From the NCBI RefSeq assembly GCF_017302985.1, contig NZ_JAFIMU010000017.1, positions 372,001-436,000 of the forward strand: 64,000 bases of DNA, in the 5' to 3' direction. Under the pieces are notes generated by a model. The model was not told where the DNA came from. It saw nothing but the letters and a program-made list of their open reading frames with translations, and searched no databases. The translations under genes were made by a program, and so were the position numbers. Of the stretch, positions 7,018 to 15,582 are shown in pieces (positions within the stretch are counted from its first letter, which is position 1; each line of letters opens with the position of its first letter). This DNA is from Corallococcus macrosporus (GTDB lineage Bacteria > Myxococcota > Myxococcia > Myxococcales > Myxococcaceae).

Positions 7018-8073
7018 TCAAGGCCGGATGGCGACCTTGAGCACGCCGTCCTTGCGCTGGCTGAACAGCTCATACGCGTCGCGGATGTCCTTGAGCGCGA
7101 AGCGGTGGGTGAACAGCGGCGTCAGGTCCACGCGCTTCGCCTTCACCAGCGCCATGAGGCGCCGCATGCGCTCCTTGCCGCCCGGGCACAGCGTGGTGAC
7201 GATGCGGTGGTCCCCCAGCCCCGCGGCGAAGGCGTCGTAGGGCAGCTGGAGCTTGCCGGAGTACACGCCCAGGCTGGACAGCGTGCCGCCGGGGTTGAGC
7301 GTGCGCAGCGCGCTCTCGAAGGTCTGCTGCGTGCCCAGCGCTTCAATGGCCACGTCCACGCCACCGCCGGTGAGCCGCTTCACCTCCGCCACCACGTCCT
7401 GGTTGCGGAAGTCCAACACCACGTCCGCGCCCAGCTTGCGCGCCATGGCCAGGCGCGTTTCGTCCCCGTCCACGCCAATCACCAGCGACGCGCCCATGAG
7501 CCGCGCCCCCACGGTGGCGCACAGGCCGATGGGCCCCTGCGCGAACACCACCACCGCGTCTCCCAGCTTCACGCCGCCGGACTCCGCGCCGCTGAAGCCG
7601 GTGGACGCGATGTCCGCCAGCAGCAGCACCTGTTCGTCCAGCAGCTCGTCCGGAATGGGGGCCAGGTTCGCCTGCGCGAAGGGCACGCGCACGTACTCCG
7701 CCTGCACGCCGTTCATCGTGTTGCCCAGCCGCCAGCCGCCCATGGCCTGCAGGCCCTCGCCGTGGCCGCACTGCGACGTGTGTCCGGAGAGGCAGCCCCG
7801 GCACTGGCCGCATGGCGTGATGGCGCCCACCAGCACGCGCTGGCCCACCTGGTAGCCCGTCACGCCCGGCCCCAGTTCGTCGATGACGCCCACCATCTCA
7901 TGGCCCACCGTGAGGCCCGGCTGGACCGGATATTCGCCGCGCAGGATGTGCACGTCGGTGCCGCAGATGGTGGTGAGCGTCACCCGGACGACGGCCTCGC
8001 CCGCGCCCGCCTTCGGCTTCTCCACGTCCTCCACGCCCACCTTCTGGGGGCCCCGGAACACGGTCGCCTTCAT
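7018..8073 (-). CDS. Zinc-dependent alcohol dehydrogenase (MDR family)
   Basis: 351 residues, the usual length of the family. Catalytic zinc ligands are Cys37 (TICGTD) and His58-Glu59 (GHE). The structural zinc site is C88-x2-C91-x2-C94-x7-C102. The Rossmann part carries VFAQGPIGL, in which the typical GxGxxG is AxGxxG. Members oxidise secondary alcohols or sugar alcohols/threonine with NAD(P). GAGGTGA precedes the ATG. It is the last gene of a minus-strand group (flavodoxin, stress protein, dehydrogenase) and so is probably induced with stress genes; the substrate is unknown. Confidence 0.88.
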   Translation of the reverse strand: MKATVFRGPQKVGVEDVEKPKAGAGEAVVRVTLTTICGTDVHILRGEYPVQPGLTVGHEMVGVIDELGPGVTGYQVGQRVLVGAITPCGQCRGCLSGHTSQCGHGEGLQAMGGWRLGNTMNGVQAEYVRVPFAQANLAPIPDELLDEQVLLLADIASTGFSGAESGGVKLGDAVVVFAQGPIGLCATVGARLMGASLVIGVDGDETRLAMARKLGADVVLDFRNQDVVAEVKRLTGGGVDVAIEALGTQQTFESALRTLNPGGTLSSLGVYSGKLQLPYDAFAAGLGDHRIVTTLCPGGKERMRRLMALVKAKRVDLTPLFTHRFALKDIRDAYELFSQRKDGVLKVAIRP

Positions 8074-8091
8074 GTGTCACCTCGTCTGTCT

Positions 8092-9387
8092 TCAGGCGCG
8101 CGGCATGCGCACCGTGACCGCGGGCCGGTCGCTGCGGGCCATCACCTGCTGCGCCACCGAGCCCAGCACCATGCGGCTCACCCCCGTGCGGCCGTGCGTG
8201 CCCAGGCACACCAGGTCCGCGCAGTGGCGCTCCGCCGCCTGGGTGATGACCCCCGCGACGTCATCGCCCTTGAGCACCGACAGCTCCACCTTGTGACGCC
8301 CGTCATGCTCCGGGGTCGGCACGCGCAGCTCCAGTTGATGCCGCGCCGCCTGGAGCTCCTCGGGCGTCGCCTCCGAGGGCTCCACGTGCAGCAGGTGCAC
8401 GGTGCCGCCCGGGGGCGTGATGGCGAAGGCGTAGGCGATGGCGCGGTCGCCGGCCTCGCCGAAGTCCGTGGTCGCGAGCACCGTCCGCACCCGGGGCGGC
8501 TCCTCCTCCAGCCCCTGCTCGCCCGCGCGCACCGGCACGCTCACCACCGACATGGGTGCCAGGCGACGGGCGGACTGGGACACGCTCCACAGCTTCGCGA
8601 TCGCCCTGCGCTGATGGGTGCCCACTACCAGCAGGTCCACCTGCTCTTCCGTCGCGAGGGCGATGAGGTGGTCCGCGATGCGGCCCAGCCCCGGCTCCAG
8701 CCGCGACCGCACCCGCAGGCCCGCGGCGCGCAGGGGCTCCAGCAGCGAGTCCGACTCGTGCTCCAGCGCCTCCCGCAGCTCCGGGGAGATGTCCTTGTAG
8801 CTGTGCGGATGCGCGAGCCCCAGCCGCTCCGCCTCGGTGCCCACCCAGACGACGCGGCCCCCCACCACCTCCAGGGGCCCGAGCGCCGCGAACGCCTTCA
8901 CCCATTCCCGGGCGACCTCGAAGGGTCTGGATCGGTCCACGCCCAGCATGACCCGCAGGGGGCGCTCTCCTCGCGCCCACGCGTCCAGCCCCGTGCCCTC
9001 GCGAACCACCAGGAAGGGAACCTCCAGCCGCTGCGCCATCCGGTCGCCCGTGCCCCCCAGGCCCCGGAAGGGCGTGTCCACGCGCGGTGCGCCGGCCACC
9101 ACCCACTGGATGCCGCGCTGCTCCACCAGCTCCCGCAGCGCCTCCTCGGGCTCGCCCGTGAGGAGCACGGAGTCCACCTGGGCGCCGGTGGAGCGCAACC
9201 GGTCGCGCTCGTCCCGCAGCGTGGTCCGGGCGGTTTCGCAGATGGAGTCCCCGAAGGTCCGCACCAGGTTCCCGGTGAGCACGTGCACCAGGCACAGCGG
9301 GACGTTCATCCGCCGGGCCAGGAGCGCCGCCGTGTCACACGCGTGCCGGGCGGTGTCCGAGAAGTTGGTCGCGCAGGCGATGGTCAT
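8092..9387 (-). CDS. Universal stress protein with three tandem Usp domains
   Basis: 431 residues, about three times a single UspA domain. Domain 1 starts TIACATNFSDTA, domain 2 covers roughly residues 145-285, and domain 3 runs from TVLATTDFGEAGD to the end. Only the last domain keeps the ATP-binding signature GTHGRTGVSRMVLGS, so ATP or nucleotide sensing probably resides there. A related gene lies at 20124 with the same design. AGGAG precedes the start. Such proteins are usually induced under energy limitation or hypoxia and adjust metabolism by binding partners. Confidence 0.85.
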   Translation of the reverse strand: MTIACATNFSDTARHACDTAALLARRMNVPLCLVHVLTGNLVRTFGDSICETARTTLRDERDRLRSTGAQVDSVLLTGEPEEALRELVEQRGIQWVVAGAPRVDTPFRGLGGTGDRMAQRLEVPFLVVREGTGLDAWARGERPLRVMLGVDRSRPFEVAREWVKAFAALGPLEVVGGRVVWVGTEAERLGLAHPHSYKDISPELREALEHESDSLLEPLRAAGLRVRSRLEPGLGRIADHLIALATEEQVDLLVVGTHQRRAIAKLWSVSQSARRLAPMSVVSVPVRAGEQGLEEEPPRVRTVLATTDFGEAGDRAIAYAFAITPPGGTVHLLHVEPSEATPEELQAARHQLELRVPTPEHDGRHKVELSVLKGDDVAGVITQAAERHCADLVCLGTHGRTGVSRMVLGSVAQQVMARSDRPAVTVRMPRA

Positions 9388-9489
9388 GGCCTCTCCTTGT
9401 CAGCCCCTCCGCAACGCTAGGCATCGCGAACGCGCGGCAGGCACCCGGAAGGGGCGGCGGGCGCGGCGCATGCCCGGTGGCCCGCGTCG

Positions 9490-9999
9490 TCATCGCGGCG
9501 CTTCCAGGAACGCGGCGTCCCTCAGCTCCAGGGCCACGCTGTGCGCCCACCGGGTGACGTGCTCCGGATCCCGCCAGTCCCCCGCGTGCTCGCGCGCCAT
9601 GGCGCGGGCAATGAAGCCCCGGGCGTCGGGCTCCAGCCTTCCTCCGAAGGTCACGTGCCCCCGCGCGCCCACCTGCTCCATGAGGGCCCGGACCTGGGTC
9701 GTGGGCGGCACGTTCCCCCGGGACGCCGAGTCGTCGAGCGGGCCGCTGGAGAAGAACCACACGGGCCGCTCGCGCAGGGCCTGCACGTGCCGGTGCACGA
9801 AGCGTCGGGCCCGCCGGTGCCAGCGGCCGGCGTAGAGCCCGCCTCCGACGATGACGGCGTCGTAGGCCCGCACGTCGTCGACCTCCTCCGGGGGGAGCGC
9901 CCGCGCGTCCAAACCCGCGGCGCGCAGGCCGCTGGCGAGCTGACCGGCGATCTCCCGGGTCCCGCCCAGCTTGCTCCCGTAGGTGATGAGGATCCGCAT
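9490..9999 (-). CDS. Flavodoxin-domain protein
   Basis: 169 residues. It opens with the FMN phosphate-binding loop TYGSKLGGTREIA, then has VIVGGGLYAGRW and VWFFSSGPL. This is the pattern of HemG/flavodoxin-5-type proteins (menaquinone-dependent protoporphyrinogen oxidase-like), although similar proteins also accompany stress operons without a role in haem synthesis. GGGAGG lies upstream of the ATG. It diverges from the P-type ATPase gene at 10191, with 190 bases between that should hold promoters for both directions. Confidence 0.8.
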   Translation of the reverse strand: MRILITYGSKLGGTREIAGQLASGLRAAGLDARALPPEEVDDVRAYDAVIVGGGLYAGRWHRRARRFVHRHVQALRERPVWFFSSGPLDDSASRGNVPPTTQVRALMEQVGARGHVTFGGRLEPDARGFIARAMAREHAGDWRDPEHVTRWAHSVALELRDAAFLEAPR

Positions 10000-10190
10000 C
10001 CGCGCCCTCCCGGGCGAAGTCCTCCGTCATGCGTGGAGCGGCCGGACGGCGTTCGCAAGAGGCCCCCGGCCGGGCGCCCCTCCCGGCGGCGCGAGCCCAT
10101 GTGCCGGGAGCACTCGCGTCCGGACAGGCTCTCGGGGGCCGGGTGCATTGCCGACGCCCGTGCAGGACCCCAGCTTCTTCCGGGGGCGTC

Positions 10191-12722
10191 ATGAGAGTCC
10201 TTGTGCCAGTCAATCGCCTGCCTCCGGGCTGGGAAGACGCACGCGGCCTGGGGGCGGAAGCGGTGCTGGCGCGTCGCGCGCGTCACGGCCTCAACGACGT
10301 GCGGGGCCCGTCGCTCCACCCGCCCGCCCAGAGCCTGCGCGACGCCGCGCGCGACCCGATGCTCTGGTTCCTCGTGGGCACCAGCGCCCTGTACTTCGCC
10401 CTGGGGGAGCACGTGGAGGGCGTGGTGATGTTGCTGGCCCTCGTCCCGCTGCTCGGCATGGATGTCTTCCTTCATCACCGGACCCAGGCCTCCACCGAAG
10501 GCCTGCGCGGCCGCCTGGCCGAGCGCGCCACGGTGCTGCGCGATGGCGTCGAAGCAGAAGTGCCGGCGCGCGACGTGGTGCCGGGCGACCTGATGCGCGT
10601 GGACGCAGGGAGCCCGTTCCCAGCGGATGGCCTGGTCGTGCGGGGACAGGGATTGCAGGCCGAGGAGTCCCCGCTCACCGGCGAGTCGCTGCCCGTGCGC
10701 AAGCGGCCGCTGGAGCGCCTCCCGCCCGGCGCCGAGCCCGCGGTGGACACGGTGCACTGGGGGCTCGCTGGGACGCGGCTTCTCACCGGGACGGCCTGGG
10801 TGCGCGTCGTCTTCACCGGGGCGGAGACGCTGTATGGGAGCATCATCCGCTCGGCGGGGCAGGAGGCCCGGGCCCGCACGCCGCTGCAGCACGCGGTGGC
10901 CCACCTGGTGGCGGTGCTGGTGGGCGTGGCGGGCGCGCTCTGCGCGGTGCTGGCACTGGTCCGCTGGCGCCAGGGCTTCGGGTGGCTGGACGCGCTCTTG
11001 AGCGCGGCGACGCTCGGCGTGGCGGCGCTGCCCGAGGAGTTCCCGGTGGCCCTGACGTTCTTCCTGGGCGCGGGCGTGTACCGGCTGGCCCGGCGGCAGG
11101 CGCTGGTGCGGCAGTCCGTCTCGGTGGAGAACATCGGCCGGGTGAGCTGCGTCTGCTCGGACAAGACGGGCACGCTGACCGAAGGGCTCCTGCGGGTGAC
11201 GCGGCTGTTGCCGGCACCCGGGACCTCGCCGCAAGCGCTGCTGCGGACCGCGGTGCTGGCGTCGCGAGAGGAGGGGAAGGACCCCCTGGACGTGGCGCTG
11301 CTGGAAGCGGGGGCACGCGAGCTGCCGGGGCTGCCCGGCCCCGCCCGTGAAGCCACCTTCCCGTTCACCGAGGAGCGCCAGCGCGAGACCGCCGTGGTGC
11401 GCCAGGGGCCGGGGACGCTGCTCGCCGCGGTGAAGGGCGCGCCCGAGCGGGTGCTGGAGCTGTGCGCGCTTTCCCCGGACGCCGCGCGGGAGTGGGCGCT
11501 GCGTGTGGACGCGCTCGCGCGCGAGGGCCACAAGGTCATCGCCTGCGCCCGCCGGACGCTGGACGCGGCGCACTGGCATGGCGGCGAGCCCCAGCAGGGC
11601 CTGGACTTCGTGGGGCTCGTGGCCTGCGAGGACCCGGTGCGCGCGGGCGTGGAGGCGGCGGTGCGGGAGTGCCGCGACGCGGGGCTGCGCACGGTGATGG
11701 TGACGGGGGACCATCCCCGGACGGCGCTCGCGGTCGCCCGGCGGTTGGGGCTGGGGGGCGAAAATCCACAGGTGCTCACGGGCGCGGCCCTGGAGGCACG
11801 GCTGGCGGACACCGGCACGGTGCCCCCCGTGGACGTGGTGGCGCGCGCGCTACCCGCGCAGAAGTACGCGCTGGTGAAGGCGCTGCGGAGACAGGGCGAG
11901 GTGGTGGCCGCCACGGGGGACGGGGTGAACGACGTGCCGGCGCTCCAGGCCGCGGACGTGGGCATCGCCATGGGGGAGCGGGGGACGCGCAGCGCTCGCG
12001 AGGCGTCCTCCATCGTCCTGCTGAACGACGACTTCGGCACGCTGGTCCGCGCCATCGCGGAGGGCCGGCAGCTCTTCTCCAACCTCCAGCGCTGCTTTCT
12101 CTACCTGCTGCTCGTCCACATCCCGCTGGTCGGCACGGCGGCGCTGCTGCCGCTCTGGGGACAGCCGCTGCTGTACCTGCCCATCCACATCGTGTGGCTG
12201 GAGCTCATCATCCATCCCACCGCGATGCTGGCCTTCCAGGCGGCCGCGCGGCCCGGGCGCCTCACCCGCGTGAGCGTCAGGCCCGCGGCGCGCTTCTTCT
12301 CCTGGCGCGAGTGGCTCCTGCTCACGGGCGTGGGCGGGCTGATGGCATGCGGGCTCGTCTGGGCCTACGCGCGGTGCCTGGCGGAGGGACAGGACGTCGA
12401 GCGCGCACGGGCGGTGGCGATGGCCTCGCTCACGCTCGCGAGCGCTGTGTTCGCGGCCGTCCTCACCCGGCTCCGGACGCGCACCGCGCGGTGGGTCTGT
12501 GCCCTGACGCTGGGCCTCTCCGCGCTGCTCATCCAGGTGCCCGCGCTGGCCGCGCTCGTGGGCCTGCATCCGCTCCATGCCCGGGACGGCGTCCGGGTCA
12601 TGGTCGCCGTCGCCGCCGCGCTGGTGCCCCTGCTGCTCGCGTGGCCAGGGGCGCGGGATGGCCTGTCCCGGGCGCCGTCGTGGCGGCCCGGACGGCCCGC
12701 GATGATCCCGGGGTCCTCATGA
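10191..12722 (+). CDS. P-type cation-transporting ATPase (PEEFP type)
   Basis: 843 residues from MRVLVPVNRLPP; the upstream open frame is an Arg/Pro-rich shadow. It has an N-terminal cation-ATPase domain, actuator motif LTGES near residue 165, the ion-binding TM4 motif AALPEEFPVAL, the phosphorylated Asp324 in CSDKTGT and the hinge TGDGVND. Paired hydrophobic helices follow at the C-terminus. PEEFP in place of PEGLP makes it an outlier of the Ca/Mg (P2/P3) group, so the ion is uncertain. Its stop codon overlaps the start of the kinase gene (ATGA), so the two are translationally coupled. Confidence 0.85.
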   Translation: MRVLVPVNRLPPGWEDARGLGAEAVLARRARHGLNDVRGPSLHPPAQSLRDAARDPMLWFLVGTSALYFALGEHVEGVVMLLALVPLLGMDVFLHHRTQASTEGLRGRLAERATVLRDGVEAEVPARDVVPGDLMRVDAGSPFPADGLVVRGQGLQAEESPLTGESLPVRKRPLERLPPGAEPAVDTVHWGLAGTRLLTGTAWVRVVFTGAETLYGSIIRSAGQEARARTPLQHAVAHLVAVLVGVAGALCAVLALVRWRQGFGWLDALLSAATLGVAALPEEFPVALTFFLGAGVYRLARRQALVRQSVSVENIGRVSCVCSDKTGTLTEGLLRVTRLLPAPGTSPQALLRTAVLASREEGKDPLDVALLEAGARELPGLPGPAREATFPFTEERQRETAVVRQGPGTLLAAVKGAPERVLELCALSPDAAREWALRVDALAREGHKVIACARRTLDAAHWHGGEPQQGLDFVGLVACEDPVRAGVEAAVRECRDAGLRTVMVTGDHPRTALAVARRLGLGGENPQVLTGAALEARLADTGTVPPVDVVARALPAQKYALVKALRRQGEVVAATGDGVNDVPALQAADVGIAMGERGTRSAREASSIVLLNDDFGTLVRAIAEGRQLFSNLQRCFLYLLLVHIPLVGTAALLPLWGQPLLYLPIHIVWLELIIHPTAMLAFQAAARPGRLTRVSVRPAARFFSWREWLLLTGVGGLMACGLVWAYARCLAEGQDVERARAVAMASLTLASAVFAAVLTRLRTRTARWVCALTLGLSALLIQVPALAALVGLHPLHARDGVRVMVAVAAALVPLLLAWPGARDGLSRAPSWRPGRPAMIPGSS

Positions 12723-15574
12723 CGCGTCCGCCTCTCGTCATCCGGCCCGCCCCCTCTCCCCGGAAGGGGACACTCCGCTTCGCGCGGATGGTCGCGTGGC
12801 TCGTCCCTGTCGCAAGCGCGTTCGCGCTCCTGGTGGGCGTGCTCCTGTGGGGCGGGTGGGCCCTGTCCTCCTCCTGGCCTCCGGACCGTGCGGCGCCCTG
12901 GTCCGCGGGGGGACTGATCTTCGCGGGCGGCGCGCTCTGGCTGCTCCACCCTCGGGACGCGCACGCGGGGAGGCGGGCCGCGGGACGGGGGCTGGCGACG
13001 GTGGCCGGGGTCATGGGGGGCGTGGCGCTCACCCGGGAGTCGGTTGGCGGCGGGCTGTGCCTGGTGCTCACGGGGCTGTCGCTCTGGAGCCTCAACGTGC
13101 GCACGCGGGGGGGAAGGTCCCCGGCGCGGTGGCTCGCCTCGTGCGCCGCGATGCTCGCGGCGTGGGAGCTGCTCGGGGGGCTGTATCAGCATCACTGGTT
13201 CGGCCTGCCTCCCCTGAACACCGTGCCGGAGGTCTCCAGGGCGCCATGGCTTCCCATGTCGCTGGCCCTGCTGCTGCTTGCATGGGGGCTGCTCTCCCTC
13301 CACCCCGAGCAGGGCGTGATGGGCACGCTGCTGCGCGAGGACCTCGGGGGACACTCGGCGCGGCGGCTGCTGCTCGCGGTCCTGGTCGTCGTGCCCACGG
13401 CGGGCGCGGCCCGGCTCCTGGGAGAGCGGCTGGGGCTCTATGGGACCACCGAGGGCAGCACGCTCTTCGTACTCGTCACGATGGCGGCGTTCCTCGCCGT
13501 GGCCCTCTGGAACGCGAACGCCCTCTCACGCCTGGACGCGAGCCGGCGGCGGACCGAGCAGTCGCTGCGGCTGTCACAGGCGCGCTTCGGCGGCATCGTC
13601 ACCCACGCCGCGGACGCCATCATCTCCGTCGACGCCTCGCAGCGCATCATCCTGTTCAACGAGAGCGCCGAGCGCATCTTCGGCCATCCCGCGAGCGAGG
13701 CCCTGGGACAGCCGCTGGACATCCTCCTCCCCGAGAGCCTCCGGGACATCCATGCGCGGCACGTGCGGCACTTCATGCGGGGCCCGGTGACGTCCCGGCA
13801 CATGGGCGAGCGGCTGCCCATCGTCGGCCAGCGCAAGGGTGGAGAGCGGTTCCCCGCGGAGGCCAGCATCTCCAGGCTGGACGTGGACGGCACGCTGCTG
13901 CTCACCGTCATCCTCCGGGACATCAGCGAGCGGCGGAAGGCGGAGGACCAGCTGCGCCTGAGCGAGGCGCGCTTCCGCACCTCGTTCGAGGGCGCTCCCG
14001 TCGGCATGGCCCTGGTGGGCCTGGACGGACGCTTCCTCCACGTGAACGCGGCGCTCTGCGAGCTGGTGGGCTACTCCCGCGAGGAGTTGCTCAGCCGGTC
14101 CTTCCAGGACCTCACCGCGCCGGAGGACCTGGCGCTGGACCAGGAGAACGCCGCGAGGATGCGCCGGGGCGAACTCACGTCCTTCCAGCGGGAGAAGCAC
14201 TACCTGCGCAAGGACGGCCGGCGCATCGCCATCCTCCTGTGGGGCGCGGTGGTGCGCGACGCCGAGGGCAGACCGCTCCACTTCATCTCGCAGATGCAGG
14301 ACATCACCGAGCGTCAGGAGCTGGAGCAGGCCTGGCGCTTCCTGGCGGACGTGGGGCCGCGGCTCGCGGCGTCGCTGTCGTCGCGAACGACACTGGCCAC
14401 GGTGGCGCGGCTCCCCGTACCGGTGCTGGCGGACTGGTGCGTGGTGGCCTGCCTGGACGCGGGCGGACGCCTCCATCACGTGGAGAGCGCGGCCGAGGAC
14501 CCGTGGATGGCGGAGCGGCTGCGGACGCTGGGTGCGGCGTACGGGCAGGAGCCCCGCCCGCCGGACCCCGTCACCGCCTCCGTGCTGCGCACGGGACGCT
14601 CCCTGCTGCTGCCAGAGGTCCCGCCCGAGGTGTTCGAGGCGGCCGCGGTGGATGCCCGGCACCTGGAGCAGCTGCGCGCACTAGAGCCCCGGTCGGCCAT
14701 CCTCGTGCCGCTGCGCAGCCGGGACCGGAACCTGGGCGTCATCCTGCTCGCGACCTCCGGGTCCGGGCGCCGCTACGGGGCCCGCGAGCTGGCCCAGGCG
14801 GAGGAGCTGGCCCGCCGCGCCGCGCTCGCCATCGACAATGCCCGCCTGTACGAACGCTCCGAGCAGGCCATCCGCATGCGCGAGGAGGTGCTGCGCGTCG
14901 TGGCGCATGACCTGCGCGCGCCGCTCAACGTCATCCAGCTGAGCGCGAGCATGCTGCGCAAGGACCTGCCCGAAGGCGATGGTGCCCGGCACCGCCTGGA
15001 GACGCTCCAGAAGTCGGTCCAGCGGGCGAACCGGCTCATCCAGGACCTGCTGGACGTGGCCCGGATGGACGGGGGCATCCTGCCGGTGGAGCGCAAGCCG
15101 CTGGAGGTGGCGTCGCTCATCCAGGAAGCGCTGGAGCAGCACCGGGGGCTCGCGGAGGCCCGGTCGCTACGGCTCCAGGCCCACGTGCCGGACGGGGTGC
15201 CCCGCGTCCTGGCGGATCCGGAGCGGCTGTCGCAGATCCTCTCCAACCTCCTGGGCAACGCGCTCAAGTTCACGCCCGAGGGAGGCCACGTCCTGCTGCG
15301 CGTCCAGCCGGAGGCGGGCCAGGTCCGCTTCCTGGTGACGGACACGGGCCCCGGCATCGCGGCGGAGGACCGGCCGCGCATCTTCGAGCGCTTCTGGCAG
15401 GCCGGGCCGAAGCGCAAGGAGGGCGCGGGGCTGGGGCTCGCCATCGTGAAGGGGCTGGTGGAGGCGCACGGGGGCCAGGTCGGCGTGGAGAGCGCGCCCG
15501 GCGCGGGGAGCACGTTCTTCTTCACGCTGCCCGTGGCGGAGGCCGCGGACGCGCACGCCAGCGCGCACGCGTGA
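12719..15574 (+). CDS. Membrane sensor histidine kinase, PAS-PAS-GAF-HisKA-HATPase
   Basis: 951 residues. About seven to eight hydrophobic helices (residues 20-265) are followed by PAS domain 1 (about 280-405), PAS domain 2 (about 415-535), a GAF-like domain (about 540-710), HisKA with phospho-acceptor His730 in VVAHDLRAPLN, and a catalytic domain with N-box LLGNALKF, DTGPGI and GAGLGLAIVKG. The start ATG overlaps the ATPase stop. No response regulator lies beside it, so it is an orphan kinase here. PAS and GAF modules suggest sensing of redox, oxygen or a small ligand, fitting the stress block, but no haem- or flavin-binding residues are evident. Confidence 0.88.
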   Translation: MTRPPLVIRPAPSPRKGTLRFARMVAWLVPVASAFALLVGVLLWGGWALSSSWPPDRAAPWSAGGLIFAGGALWLLHPRDAHAGRRAAGRGLATVAGVMGGVALTRESVGGGLCLVLTGLSLWSLNVRTRGGRSPARWLASCAAMLAAWELLGGLYQHHWFGLPPLNTVPEVSRAPWLPMSLALLLLAWGLLSLHPEQGVMGTLLREDLGGHSARRLLLAVLVVVPTAGAARLLGERLGLYGTTEGSTLFVLVTMAAFLAVALWNANALSRLDASRRRTEQSLRLSQARFGGIVTHAADAIISVDASQRIILFNESAERIFGHPASEALGQPLDILLPESLRDIHARHVRHFMRGPVTSRHMGERLPIVGQRKGGERFPAEASISRLDVDGTLLLTVILRDISERRKAEDQLRLSEARFRTSFEGAPVGMALVGLDGRFLHVNAALCELVGYSREELLSRSFQDLTAPEDLALDQENAARMRRGELTSFQREKHYLRKDGRRIAILLWGAVVRDAEGRPLHFISQMQDITERQELEQAWRFLADVGPRLAASLSSRTTLATVARLPVPVLADWCVVACLDAGGRLHHVESAAEDPWMAERLRTLGAAYGQEPRPPDPVTASVLRTGRSLLLPEVPPEVFEAAAVDARHLEQLRALEPRSAILVPLRSRDRNLGVILLATSGSGRRYGARELAQAEELARRAALAIDNARLYERSEQAIRMREEVLRVVAHDLRAPLNVIQLSASMLRKDLPEGDGARHRLETLQKSVQRANRLIQDLLDVARMDGGILPVERKPLEVASLIQEALEQHRGLAEARSLRLQAHVPDGVPRVLADPERLSQILSNLLGNALKFTPEGGHVLLRVQPEAGQVRFLVTDTGPGIAAEDRPRIFERFWQAGPKRKEGAGLGLAIVKGLVEAHGGQVGVESAPGAGSTFFFTLPVAEAADAHASAHA

Positions 15575-15582
15575 GGCGCGCC

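Noticed and set aside
7105-9420. Plus-strand open frame of about 770 codons
   Set aside because: It is antisense to the dehydrogenase and stress-protein genes, with no ribosome site or motifs.
9388-9489. Hairpin-like GC-rich stretch after the flavodoxin gene
   Set aside because: No stable stem longer than 6 bp and no T-tract, so it was not called a terminator.
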